NCBI RefSeq assembly: GCF_041146795.1
Contig: NC_135172.1
Location: forward strand, 35,387,623-35,451,622
Length of the DNA: 64,000 bases
Direction of reading: 5' to 3'
DNA from: Maylandia zebra
Lineage: Eukaryota > Chordata > Actinopteri > Cichliformes > Cichlidae
Under the pieces are notes generated by a model. It made no database searches. It worked only from the letters and a program-made list of their open reading frames with translations, and was not told where the DNA came from. Within the stretch, counting starts at the first letter, position 1; the number at the start of each line of letters is the position of its first letter. Positions 42,015 through 55,836 of the stretch are shown here, piece after piece. A program made the translations under genes and the position numbers.

Positions 42015-42939
42015 ACAAATGACTTGCCAAGGTACATAACTGTTAATAATCATCATCATCCTTACGTGCTATTACACAGCTTAAATAACAGTGTACGGGA
42101 AGAGTTCAATGCTGTCACTAGCTGACTCCTGATTGGTCAGTTTATGCTATAAAGCACAAGCATACGCAACACATCTACACTGAATCTCCACCATCCTTCC
42201 ACAAGTTATCATATTATTTGTTCATCAGTTATCCTTTTGACTTCTTCTCTATGCATATCACTAGGAGGAAAAGGCACTTGCCCTTCCAAATGTCTTGAAT
42301 AATCAACTTTGAAGCAAAACTCAAAGAGGCTTTTATCTTCATATGACCATTTCCCTGAAAATTCCCACACTAAAATAAGGTCAGCGAATTAAATAACGTC
42401 ATCTCCTTTTCCTATAATATGTTTTGGTAAATATTAATTGCCTCCTTTTCCCCTCCTCCTTTCATAAAATTCAGGAAGTACTGCATGTAATAATGGAAGC
42501 CAGTTGGAGTTGAAAAATCGAAGGACAGAGAAAAGAGTAGGTAAGAGAACGCGAGAGTGTGACTTGAAAGTAAAAAGACCATAAGAAAAACAAAGTAAAA
42601 ATACAGCTACCCAAATATAGCAATACCAAAACGAACACGCGCCACAGAATTTCACAGAATTCCTGATATATAACAATTCACACACAGAGAATACACCTTG
42701 GACCTCATGTGAATGACAACACAGTACAAAACAGTAGAAATACAGTTACCACCATTGTATAATATATATATCTTCTATAGTACTTTTCTGAAAAAGTTCT
42801 TGGCTAGGTGGAACAAGATGGGGCCTCTCTGCAGCCACTCAAATCAGCAGGTCACATTAAATTCAATGATTTCCATAGAACTAATCAAGAATAAATGCTC
42901 TGATTCTCATGTGTGTTTAGGATTGTTTGATGATGTACC

Positions 42940-43411
42940 AAATTTCAATTTTATACATTTTATTTCGATCAGGCACCTCTTCAAATCTGTGTGCAAATTC
43001 GTGACATGGTTATTATGTACTTAAAAAGAGATTCACCAGCACTGAGCACCGAAAACCAAATAAAAACTGTTGGAATTTTCTCATTTTGAGTATTTACAAA
43101 TGTCAGATTATTTTCTTGATCAGGAATAAGACAGTTTTCATATTATTTGGGATTTCCGGGTCTTCAGTGCCCATAGGAACCCTGTGTATTTGTCCTGCAT
43201 TGGTACAAGAGTTCTCCTCCGCTTCCATCCTTTCCTTCATCTGCACTGATCAGAAGTGATAACGTGACAGGAGCGTGCCGTGACGATGCAAGCGAGGCCG
43301 CCCGGCTGTTTGTCTGTCAGTGCAGATGGAGGAGGAGTCCGGCAGAGGGGAAGATTGACTCAGATGCAGCTAAGCTCCATCCTGATGCACCTTCATCTCC
43401 CTTCCCTTCCC
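42940..43411 (-). other. Proximal mafg 3'UTR (minimum)
   Basis: Follows the mafg stop codon; a minus-strand AATAAA at 42959-42964 gives a possible proximal end. Longer forms are possible. Confidence 0.45.
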
Positions 43412-43891
43412 TCAAGACCGTGCGTCTGTTTTTGACTTCACTATTGTAATCACGCTCGTCGCCGTCGCCACCTTCCCTGGGATGAGCGGACCGATGACCG
43501 ATGACGCCACCCCTCCCCCTCCCCCTCCAGCCCTGACCCCGACCCCGACAGTGGGGCTTCGTGCCACAGTCCTGGCGAAGGTCTGTAACGCCTCGTACTT
43601 AGACCTCAGAGCGTCCAGCTCAACGCGCATCGAAGCATTCTCATTGGCCAGTTTGTCCACCTCCTGCTGCAGCTGAGCCTTCTGCTTCTCCAACTCCTCC
43701 TTCTGGGTGACACGCTTCACCCGGCAGCTGGCGGCGTAGCCACGATTCTTCAGGGTGCGCCGCCGCTGTTTCAGTTGCAGAATCTCTTCTTTGGTGAGCC
43801 CTCGGAGGTGCTGGTTCAGCTCCCGCACCGACATGGTCACCAGCTCCTCGTCTGTGAGGCTGGTGCCATTCTCGCCCGGCTCACGCTTCAC
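43412..43891 (-). CDS. mafg: mafg coding exon 3, bZIP and stop codon
   Basis: 160 codons including the stop; GCAG acceptor; starts [12 protein letters not shown]. Encodes the entire extended homology and bZIP region. The Gly/Val-rich segment (about 130-146) is codon-repetitive and likely fast evolving. Confidence 0.96.
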   Translation of the reverse strand: MKREPGENGTSLTDEELVTMSVRELNQHLRGLTKEEILQLKQRRRTLKNRGYAASCRVKRVTQKEELEKQKAQLQQEVDKLANENASMRVELDALRSKYEALQTFARTVARSPTVGVGVRAGGGGGGVASSVIGPLIPGKVATATSVITIVKSKTDARS

Positions 43892-46767
43892 CTGCAGGAC
43901 ACAGGAAAAAGAGAGAAGTGAGAGAGAGAAAGCAGCAATGAGTTGACTGTAAAAAGCCCCGCCTGACACCTTTAAGACCTCATATTATCTGTTACTGCCA
44001 GGAAATGTTTATGTGGCCTGAACATTCAGACCTGTATCAGACTCTCCAGTGGCCACGTGTCACCCTGCCAACCCAGAAAACCGAGATTTAGAAGAAGTGG
44101 CAGCTGTTGTGCTTTAAGCCAAACCATGACCTTTCTCTAAACTTAATTACCATTAAAGGTGGCTTGGTTAACAACATATTGAAAATAATTCACGTGTTAA
44201 ATCTGTGACATGATTTAACCATCCACATTTCAAACAGTGGTTTGTGGTTTACCGATTTCTAAATCCTGAAGAACCCAAGCTTAACCCCAACAAACTCTGG
44301 CCCTTGGAGTTTTTTATTAAATTGTTATCCTAAGTGTTGACAATCAGGGAACAAAGAAAATAATCATCCTACCATGCACTGTTTTGCTTTCTCCAAACTA
44401 CTGGGTTAGGGTTACCACATATGATGACTCAGGCCTCAGTTAAGAGGCGAAGTCATTCCCTCCACCACCAAACCCTCAAGCCTGCAAATGTAGACTTTGT
44501 CATGCTTTAAAACGGGAAAATATTTCTAGTACAAAAACACAAATGAGTACATGTAGCACTGGAAAGATTTAATAAACAAAAAAACAAAAACCCCTTCATT
44601 ACTGCATGAATTCAGGGTTAAACTTTGATTTAATCATCACAGTTTGGATTCCTCCATCAGCTGATGCAAAGGTCAGCAGATGACTGTGGTGAATGGCAAC
44701 AGACATAAATGGACCCAGATCACCCTCTGCACCACGTCCTGGACAAGCAGCAGAGAACTTCGTGTGTGTGTGTGAGAGAGACTATGTATTCCTATCTTTG
44801 TGGGGACCAAAAATGAGAAGTTCAGAATCCTGGTCCCCATAAGTTTGAAGGCATTTTTGAGACTCAAAATGTTTTTTAGTGAGAGCTAGTACGGGTTAGT
44901 AAGGGTTAGGGACTCATTTTTGATGGTTAGGGTTAGGGTGAGAGGCTAGGGAAAGCATTATGTCAATTCGATGTCCCCACCAGATATGAATACCACACGT
45001 GTGTGTTTCTTTTCAAGCTCCTTATTCAATTACATTTAGATGTTTAATTATTTTGTCACAGGTTGTGTTTAATGGTTTTAGTCATTTTATTTTGGATAAA
45101 TTCAAAGAAGAGTTTTTAGAAGTAGTATAGGAGGTCCCTCTCCCATGTAACCAGCTCCCAGATCCCAGGACTGGATCAGGTGATCCTGAACCATCCCTTA
45201 GTTATGCCGTGAGAGTCAGGCTGCTGGGGGGACTTCCCAGCATTGAGCATGTTTTTCATGCCTCGTGTGTTTATCCCGCTACAACATGTGAATGATGTTT
45301 TTCTTCTCTACTCTGTAGTTTGTGTTTTGTTCTCCTTGTCTGTGATATCTCTGCGCTCTCTTTTTGTCTCTTCTTTTCCCTCCTCACCTTCCCATCTGCT
45401 TATTTAAATTCAAGTTCATTTACATAATCCTTTAAAATGACTGCCCAGAGGCATTTCAAAAAGCCCAGAGGTGTGCCTTCCTTCTAGCATCATTTTGGCT
45501 TCAGATGGGCATTTTTTAAATTCTGCGGTCCTCTGAGAAAGTTTTCTTTTCTCATTTGATCTTTGACCTCAAACTGTACTGAGTTTGGGGTAGGTAATCA
45601 CTAAAGGAGAAGCATAAGAAGACAAAATTGTCCATTAGGCATAGGGGTATTGATTTTGATGCTTTCCTTTTTTCTCTGCTTCCCCTCACCCAATCTCAGC
45701 AGATAACGGCCCCTCCTTGAGCTTTGTTCTGCCACAGTCAACTTCCTGTTAAAAGTCGTTCTTCCTCTCTGCCATCACCACCTCATATGGGATTGTCTCT
45801 CTAATATCTTGGGGTTTTTCCCTTACAATATAAATGGCATTGTGAATAAATATGAAATGAGTATTTACTGGTGTATCAGCATCCCTTAGTTATGCCGTCA
45901 TAGGTTCAGGCTGCTGGGGACTTCCCGTGACCTGAGCACTTCTTCCCACTGCCATGCATTTATATGCCACTGCTGCATATCATTATCTTTAATCTACTAC
46001 TTTGTGTTTTTCCCGTATGTTGTTATGGGCTCTGTGTCCTTTTCTTTTTTCTCTTCTCTTTCCGCTCATTCTCCGACCTTTAAGGGCAGATGTCTACTCC
46101 TTTCTGGGCCTGGTTCTGCTAGAGGTCTCCCGTTAAAAGTTTTCTCTTCCCAAAGTTCCTGCTGTTAGTGGACCATCTGATTGTTTCATTTCTCTAGAAT
46201 ATTGTAGGGTTTTTAACTTACCCAACAGCTTACCCTGTATAACTAAAATAAAATTGAAACATGCACCTGCTTACCTTCAAGGCTTTATTTCCTTTGTTAG
46301 TCGTCGTCATGCCACAAGAGCCTTGCTCTTCTGAATGAACCTGTGGAGATGCAGGAGAGCACAAAACATAAGCAGAGAAACATCACAGAAAAAAAACATT
46401 AAAATAAACTGTGTTTAAGGACACCCTCTCTTCTAACAGTCAATTAAAAAAAAATTGCAAACCAATACCTACCAAGAGGAGTGGAGACATGGTAAATCTA
46501 TATCTACTATGTTGTGGGAGCATGTTCCACTGTTGTATCGGGGTGAGATTGTATGAGTGAAAGTGACAGAAACTTTTCTTAGAATTTTCCTGACTTCCTG
46601 TTTCCTTGTGGTTACACTGACATTGCCCACTACCTTTGTGTTGTTGCGCTCTTATTGGCTGGCTTTCTGCCAATAGGAATGAAATGAGTGTGAGTGAAGA
46701 GGAAGTGGTAAAAACTGTGGGAAGGACTCCAGGGGAAAACCAACTGTTAGAACGTCCACACAAACAC

Positions 46768-46798
<31 letters not shown>

Positions 46799-47435
46799 TT
46801 CTCCGTACCAAAGATGAGCAGAAAACAGATATAGACCTACACCTACTGGGGATAAAAATGAAATCATTGATGCCTTTGCACCAAAGTGGAAACGAGACAA
46901 AAAAGAATGGAGATACAAATGTGTGAATCAGAAGTCAACAAAGACCGAGCGTGGAAACGCAAAGGATGAGATCAGCCCTTAGAGCGCACGGCTCCATGAT
47001 GAGCATCTCCGCAAGCTCTCAATGAGAATCTTTGTTTGGTGACCTGTGTGTTTGTGTGTGTTCATAAAGGGCGGCTATTGTAGCTGGTGCTGAGCGATCA
47101 TCATGAGACCAGTCATGACGACGCAGCAGATTCCGGATCTCACTCCCTCCCTTCTCTCCTGCAACACAAATTTCTGCTCTCCTCTCTTGACTTTTTGTTC
47201 TTCCCTTCTTCCCTTTAAGGGGAGGACAATACAAGATATGGTTGTCAATCACGAGTCATTAGCCAATGAGCATGCAGCATCCCTCAGATTCAGAGTCAAA
47301 TCAAGCCCGAAGTCATCATATCCATTTTAAAAACAGAGACAGCAATGGCAATAATTCTCAGATTAAAGCCTCACAAGGGGACCTTACAAAGCAATGGACG
47401 ATGTAAAAATTTACATCAGTCTTAAAGCCCCCAAA

Positions 47436-47470
<35 letters not shown>

Positions 47471-48936
47471 AAAAAAAATCAAACAAACCTCAAAGTGTCA
47501 CAATCCAGAAAGGTTTCTTTATTAACGTTGAGCATTATTGTCACGGGATATATCACAGATGAATGCTGCCTTTCATTTACCTCAGAAGTCGTTGTTGTAG
47601 AAGTTGGAATTTTAGGTCTATGATGTAGGAGAGCAGCCGAAAGAAGAAGACAACGTAGAATAACAGAAACAAGAACTGGTACCCTGGATGACTCAGAAAG
47701 AATCCAAGATAAAAGATTAGCCTTGTAACAAAGGAGACCTTTCATATTTTGACCAGCCACCTATCCCATCATATGGTGTTATAAGTTGAAAGTTTACCCT
47801 AAGATGTACTTTTTGAAGAAGTTTTCTCCAGTGAATTATCAGAAAACAGATCAAAGATCCAGGGTCTATGATATATCCCCTGCTATTGATGCTTAAAGTT
47901 ATAGAAAAAAATGTTTTCATTTAGACTAGAATCATTTGGAGTGGTTATAAAATGGATTTGGTTGCAGTTTTCAACAACGCTTAAATGTGTTTTTCAGTCC
48001 TGTCTTATGTGGTTATTTCATGTACTCTTAGTTATGAGGGCTCAAATATGCTGGAAAACAAAACAGCTTTAGATCCACCCCTATGCACTCTGAGGGCCTG
48101 TAACTCAAACGTAACAGTTTCACAGTATGGTGGTTTGCATCATTTCATTATAATAAAGCTATTCTGAGGGGGTCAGGTGGAAACTTTTCTCACTGGACTA
48201 ATTTCTACGAAGGCGTTATCACACCTTTCTTAGGTGTGATGACATTTAAATGATACCGGGCAACACGACTCTTTCCATTTTTTCTATCAAAAGACACCAA
48301 ATGTGTTAGTGAGCCTCCCTCACAACGCATCACTGCCTGCCTGTCTGTTTGTGAGGGGGCTTCAGTATTTGTGCATGCACTGCCACAAATCCTACAGATA
48401 TAAATAGCTGCAGATCAAAGAAAAACATACAAATAATTATGCATGCACACACACACAAAAAAACATGTCAAATGCACAGCAAGTTAAAAAAAAACAAAAA
48501 AACAGTTTAAAACTCAAGGAAGTGGTGAAGAGTGAAAAACAACAACAACAAAAAACGCGCAATAACATGCGAGGCTTAATCCGATGGAGAAATGGCACAG
48601 CTTCATTTAAAGCATTTGACTTCAGCACTTAAGGTTCTTCTTAATGAGTTACGATCAGTCAGTTAAACACAATCTTTTATTAAAGAGCTTCTTCTTGAGA
48701 GCTGAATGTGCCGCTGCACTCTTCTGTTTTTTTAGGATGCAGCCTCCCACAGCTGAGGTGCACGCTCGCACAAAAGATGAATCAAAGACATGAAGACTGA
48801 GGTTAGCTGCTGGGGGTTGGGTTGATGCAAACAGAGGGGGCATAAAGGGGGCTGTTTCCCTGACAGGCACTGGTTTATTTCCCTTGTGCCCAAACCCCCC
48901 CATCCTCCATCTACATAGAAACAAAAAGCATGCTGC

Positions 48937-49025
<89 letters not shown>

Positions 49026-52000
49026 CCCTGCTGCTATGCCAGCGGGGCACAATAAAACACACATGCAAAATGGTTGACTGCGAGTACACAAGTGTTTTAA
49101 ACAATGTCGTACTCGCATACTGCAGAGGTTTGATACCACATTTAACGTCGTAATTAAAAGCACTTTAAAAGGCACTTTAGATGTTTATATACGCAACATA
49201 AAAGGTTGGCATGGTGGTGCAGTGGTTAGCACCATCAAGTCACAGTAAGAAGGTTCCTTGTTTGAATCTTTAGGGCAGCTGGAGTGTTTCTGTGTGGAGT
49301 GTACTGGCATCCTCCCACAATTCAAAGCAGTTAGGTTAACTGGTGATCCTGTGTTGGCTATAAATTTGTGGCTCATAGACATTTATAAATCAGTTTTCCA
49401 CTTTATAAATGCCAATTAATTTCCAAAAAGGTGCCAGGTCTATTCTTGAATCATTCTGCTCTATCACAACACCACCGAATGTAATCAGATTTATAAACCG
49501 TAACCAAACACTGAGGAATTACAAGCAGTGTCAAAAGACACAGTATAAACCCCCAGAACTTCATCACTTTACTTTTTTTAATGTTTTTTTTTTGTTTGTT
49601 TGTTTGTTTTAACATTCTGTTTACACCTGGAAAAAAAAGTGTGTAAAACTGCAAAACCACTAGAAAAAAACAGTGATAAAAATTTTGGGTGCAGCGCTCA
49701 GCATTAATTAATTGGCTCTTTGAGGGTGACTGCATACATAAGCATAATTTATCTGCAAACAGGTAAATCAGAGTCTGCGTTACCTTGTGTCACCTTTACA
49801 GAAGCAACACAAAACAAAAACCTGTATGTCCTAATCCATCATGGTTAGACAACAACAACAAATTTCAAAAAACTGACTAAGACCAGAGGATAAAACTGCA
49901 ACAAACTGTGTCTTTTTGGGGCATCTGTAAGTCACCCAGGTTGAGGATCATCTGCTGAGCAAAGGCATCGCCATTCATCTTGGGTGGACACACAAACACA
50001 AAGGGCCAGAGGTGTCCTTCCCATCATGCTTGTTAGGTGATCGCTGCGGTGTGGTCAATGCCACAGCCACTGTTGCTACAACAGAGCTTTTTTTTTTTTT
50101 TTTTTTGCTGTGGCAGGCTGTATTTTTATGGAGCAACTGAAAGAACGCTGACGACTCAAGAGCAGAGCTGCTTACGGTTACAGCAGAGAGACAACACACA
50201 CAAACACGGAGGACGGGATGTGAGGACAGGGATGGCAGAAGAGCTGAGAAGTGGTGAAGATGAGTAGAATATGGTTGGAAGGCAAAAAAAAAAAAAAGAT
50301 GAGAAAGTCAGGAGGGAGAAAAAAGATAGCAAGGTGAAGACAGAAAAGAAGAGGAGGAGGAAGAGGAGAGGGGCGCTGGTGGTGAAGGAGGACTGAAAGA
50401 ATGCTGACGTCTCCAGAGCTGATTAGCGTTACACAGAGACATCACACCCACAGCCGAGAAAAATGCTGAGTATGGAGAGAGGACAGGGTGTGAGGAGACG
50501 AGGGGGGTGCAAATGACAAGGGAGAAAGAAGAGAAGAAAAAGAGAAGCAAGCGAATAGGGAGGAGCAGGAGGAGGAGAAGGACAGAGGAGGAAGGGGGGG
50601 TGGGAAAGCATTTCGGTGAAAATGCATCCTCAACACATTTGTAAGAGCTTAGCTGTGGAGTACAGAGAGTGGGGGAGAGAGAGGAGGAGGACGAGTAGGG
50701 GGATAAAGCCCCCCCAAAAACCCTGAACTCAGCAACGACCACAACTAAAACCTCCAATTAGAAAAGTTCTGAAGCTGATCCAATGCAATGAAACCACTGC
50801 TGACCACCTCCCTCTCCCCTCAACCTTCTTTAACACACAAAATAAAGAAAAGACTTCACATCTCTTCCTGTTGACAAATCAAATCCCACAGAAGGGACAG
50901 GGGGATAGTCTTGCAAATAAGAGCTATTAATAATAAAAACCAATACATCCACACTCAGACTTGGGGAAAAAAAATTAAATAAATTCAAGCATTTATTTTC
51001 CCCAAGGCTCATATTGCAACTCCCCGGGCAAACATTTCAGCGACAACTATCTGTCGGCTGACCGTCTTTCTCAACAAAAAAATTTCCACAACAAAAGTGG
51101 CGATGATAGAAGTTAACCGCCCTCTGGATGTCCTTGTGGGTTCAAGAATAATTTTATACTACCCTTTTTATTGATTACAGCAAAATGAAATTAAACATTC
51201 TTGATTGGGAGAAAAGTAACCTGACATATCCTCCTTCATTCAGGCCTTTTTCTTTTGTTCCCCAATCTGCATAAGAGACACGTTGATCCCTGTATGAGCC
51301 TTGATTCCTCCTTATCCGGTTGCCTGCTAGAGGCAAATATTTATCATTTTTCCAGTTGACTGTATTCATAACACTGTGTTTCCATTGGCTATGCATAGTG
51401 AAGTATTATAAGCATGCAAGCAACCTACGTATTCAACAGCACATCTGACGGCAATGATGCTATGCAAAGGTAGACTGTGGACTGGTTGAAAAGTTTACTT
51501 GAACAGAAAAGGAAGTGGCAGCAGAGTTCAAAACAAAGATAGAAGCATAGAAAATACTGTTGTTTTTAACACTCAGTTTCACTTCACTACAGAGAAGTTC
51601 TTTGTTTCTTTTAACTTCTCTCTGTTAAATAGAAGGAGCTAAGCTGAATAACCAACAACATCACAATAAAGAACGAGAATAACTTACAGGCAGGTCGTTT
51701 TTGACAGCGCCCCCTGGTGACAGCGCACAGTTATAACATTTAGAGAACGATCCGCGTATGACCAAAGCTCAACCAGGTTGCTGCCATGATGCTAGGCAAA
51801 ACTTCACTTCACATTCGATGTGAACTATTAGATTACTGGGTCCAACTTTCCTGGCTTTACTCATGACTGCATGATCTACTGGGAAGAGGCACGTTTTTGC
51901 TCTCCTTCGACACACATTTCCGACATCAGTCTTGCAGAGCTTCATAATTTTTTAATAATTTTATGCATTTTGTGGATTCATTGCGGAAACAGTTTCATAG

Positions 52001-54634
52001 TGTCAAAGTATTTGTTAGTAAGTTAAAGAGATTTTTATTGAGATAGTCATGCGCTGTCTCAGGCCTACCTTTTCAAGGGGGCTAGGGTCGCTTAACCACA
52101 TGAACAGGCGTTTTACAATTTTCACATTCATTAGGCTATTAGGGTCCAGGCGATGTGTATTTTGTCAGGATAAGGTTTTTAGTGTACTTCCACATGTCTG
52201 TCCGATTTGCATGACTATGCAGACTCGTCTGCAGAGATTTGACTTGACATTGCACCAACTATGCATGTGTAGTTGGCTTCAAAGAACTATGAAATGAGTT
52301 ACAAGTCAACCGTAGTGTCTCCAGCTGCCCACGCTGCAGCAGAATATAATCACTGCTTAAAGGTGACTGTGCTTTTGGCATCAGGACCCCTCTGCACTGG
52401 AACAACCTGCCTGAGGAGGTCAGCCTCCCAGTAGTCACCTTTAAATCACCTCAATGCATTTGCAATGATTTTCTTTTATGCCATGACATTACACGTAAGA
52501 TCTTCTTACTTGCTGGTAATCAAGCTTCCTAATTTTAGTTTTGCCATTGACTTTTATTTTTTATCATTCTGTCTTGCACCCAGGATGAAAACCAGGGTAA
52601 TAGTGCAGCAGGATGTGATCATGGGGCTAATAAAGATAGATTAAAAAGAACAAAGGACACAGCATGATGAGACATAGACTGCTTTCTCTCGCAGACAAAC
52701 AGGATGATGAACTCTCTCTGTGCGGCTGGCTTCAGACAGAGCTCTAATTAATCTTGTTTGCGAGAACCTTTTGCCCCGGCCTCTACTGCCACACAGAGAG
52801 GAATTTCTTAGAAAGAGACTTGCTATTTAAGAGCCGGTGGCCTGCTGCAGACACACACAGTGGAAAATAAATGGCCAGATTAGGCGCTCCAAAAATGACC
52901 CGGGGGCTGCGACAAGTGGGTGTTTGCGCACATAAACAAGTGAGCATATATAGCCAATGATCAAGAATAGATTGTAAGAGTCACAAGTCATTTGTGATGC
53001 AGTGGCATTGCTGCGTTTATTGAATAATCCGACAATAACAACTGCTTTAACTGTGTCTTCTCCTTCAGGCATTTCTCTAAGCAATAGCGGGGGGGAAACA
53101 CAAAGGATGGCAGCTGAGTGAAGCAGTAGACGCGCACAGTAGGTCGTAGAGAGGACATGACAGAAAGACATAAAGGAAGCAAAACGTAGGGAGAGTGAAT
53201 TGAAACCTCAGACAGCTACAAAACTCAGCTCCTGGCAGCAGTCCACCTTGGGTTTGTTAAAAAACAGAGCGAGTAGCTCTCATTGATCCCGTGTGGGCCG
53301 AAGATGGTGAGGGAGTCGGTAAATAATTAACGATGAGCTCTGTGTGGAGTCTGATTGAGAATTAGGAATCAGATCAGAGATAATGGCAACCTGTGTGTAG
53401 AGAAAAGGGAGGAGCAGCGATACAGGACCTTGGGTCTGAGGAGCTGAGGAGTGACAAGGAGAGAAGTCACTAGTATGGGCTATGTGTGTTTGAGAGTGTG
53501 TGTGCGCGTGTGTGTTTTAGGAAAGGAAGCTATTAACTGGAGGTTATGCAGAGCGTGAAATAAGCATGATAACACAGACAGAATGAGGAGATGGAGAAAA
53601 CACAGGAAAAGTCATGGAGAAGAGGAGTCTAGACCAAGGGTGTCAAACATGTGGCCTGGGGGCCATAACCGGTCTGCAAAATGGTTCAACTCAGCCCACC
53701 AGAGTCAGAAAAAAATTGTAGTTACTCCAACTTTTGAAAAAAAAAAAAAAAAAAGAAGCATTGTGACATGAGCGTATGACACCGTACATCGAAAGTAACG
53801 TCACAACTGCTGGCGTTCAAAAAAAATGTACGTTTCCTTCAGCTCTCTGGTTTTTTTAAGCTGGTGCTGGAGGCAGAGTTGTTAACACAACTAATTTCCA
53901 TAGGTTAGTTTAAATTTTGCCCTTACTTTTCTGCTGTGGTTCACACCATTGCCTGTATGTAACCATTCTTGAATTCAAGATCATTTTCTGAATGCCAGGA
54001 GTAGTTCGTGCCCCACCCTCATCCACTTTCTCATCTCACATACCCCTCCTTAGCACACGTGGATCTGCCTCACCTGGGAGCTTGAGTTTCCACTGAGGTC
54101 CTCTTCAAAACACAGCCTAAACAACTATTCTTATTGAACCTGCAATTCTCTTACAAAACATGTTTTCAAATCTAATTGAGGATGTGGACCCTGCCAGTGA
54201 ATGTGTGTTTGTATGTACTGTTTGTTGGCATATGCACACTTTTTACGCATTTCTCTTTTTAAAGCACTGTGTGTATTAAAAAGTGTTATACAAATTAAGT
54301 CATTATTAGTAATTAAAATCACTTTGACATTGATGTTCTAGCCCCTCATAAACATATATGGAATCACTTTCACAGTTTACTGAGAGTTAAAAAGGGGCAG
54401 CGTGCGTGTGCGTGTGTGTCTGTGTTTGTGAGACAAGTGCGTTATTAAAGGCGAGAAAAAGTCCTGGTGTCGACACGTTTTTCCCATTCCAGGTAGTAAG
54501 TCGGAGTGTGATGACAAATTTCCCAACACAAGCAAAAAAAAAACTGCACTGTCAGGCAATTGAGCTCTGGCGCCTTTTTTTCATAAGTGCTTTTTTTTTT
54601 TGAAGAGAGAAAGCATGTAGCGCAGGTTAAGTCA

Positions 54635-54719
<85 letters not shown>

Positions 54720-55756
54720 GCGTGCGTGCATACAAACAGAGCTGCGAGGGAGACAGGGATAAGTTAAACGACACTATAAGTTTATTTCACCCAGACGCCG
54801 TGCATCCCAGGTCAGCAATACAAACTCGAGACAAAGAGAAAGTTCGAGTCCAAGAGCAAAGTAAGCACGGCGCGACTCTGTGGGGAGGCATTCATCATTA
54901 TCAGTCACATTAATGGGAAAGTATCATCAGAAAACCTTTACCACAGGGAGGAGGAGACACGTTTGTGGTTTACAGAGGTGCACTCGGGGGCAGTGGTCTC
55001 TTTTGCACTGCGACATTCTCCGTGACTATTTTAAGGTTTTCCTTTAAGATGGTATGATGGGTATTACGATATATTTAAATGCGCACAGAGGGGCAGAGTA
55101 TGTGGACATTTTACCGAAGCAGTGCTGCCTGCTTCCCTTCAATCTGATATTTATCCTCCTGCTAAACGCAGCAGTTTAAAACAACACATGACTAACAAAA
55201 CTTCACTTGTAAAAACCATAAACAATTCTACTACTTTAAAGAAACACGATTAAATGCCAAGAATTGTGAAGTGAATAGTGCTGAAACAACTTCCTGATTT
55301 AAAAAGCCTGATCTTCCAGCTTTTCCCAGGCTAAAACTGGACCCATTATACTTTTTCTTTGTGTATATATGACATTATAAATACAAAATATTTGTACAGG
55401 CACTGAGTAACAGCCTCTTTGAGCCTGTGAGCCAAAAGCTCAGACTTCAGATTACTCTAAACAGTGAGTTTTAAGTAGATTTTTCTACTCTTTTATTTTG
55501 TATTTATCTGACAGTCACAGACAAAAAGCCCGTTTCCAAAAGGGCAATTACTGGAACTAACTTTAATATCTGTTATGGACTGTCTAACAAACAAAGCATT
55601 TGAAGATGTCACCTTGGACTGTGGAAAAATCATTACCACAGCTCAGACAAGAAATTACAGATTACTGCAGTAACATTACTTGGTGGTGAAAATAATCATT
55701 AGGTGCAGTCAGCTGCTTCTACAAAAAGGTCAAACAGATTGAGAAGGAATTAATAA

Positions 55757-55836
<80 letters not shown>

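Larger units (their letters stand above)
43892..46274 (-). other. mafg intron 2
   Basis: 2.4-kb intron with an intact CCCTAACC-type repeat (44765-45010) and two consecutive decayed copies of a common fish repeat (45120-46260). No extra exon seen. Confidence 0.8.

Noticed and set aside
48655..49175. Long frames encoding CVCVCV or THTHTH repeats (also at 26.2, 46.6, 54.5, 59.2 kb)
   Set aside because: Translated CA/TG microsatellites, not genes.
50308..50757. 149-codon Ser/Leu/Pro-rich minus frame
   Set aside because: Product of a polypurine/polypyrimidine tract; composition only.
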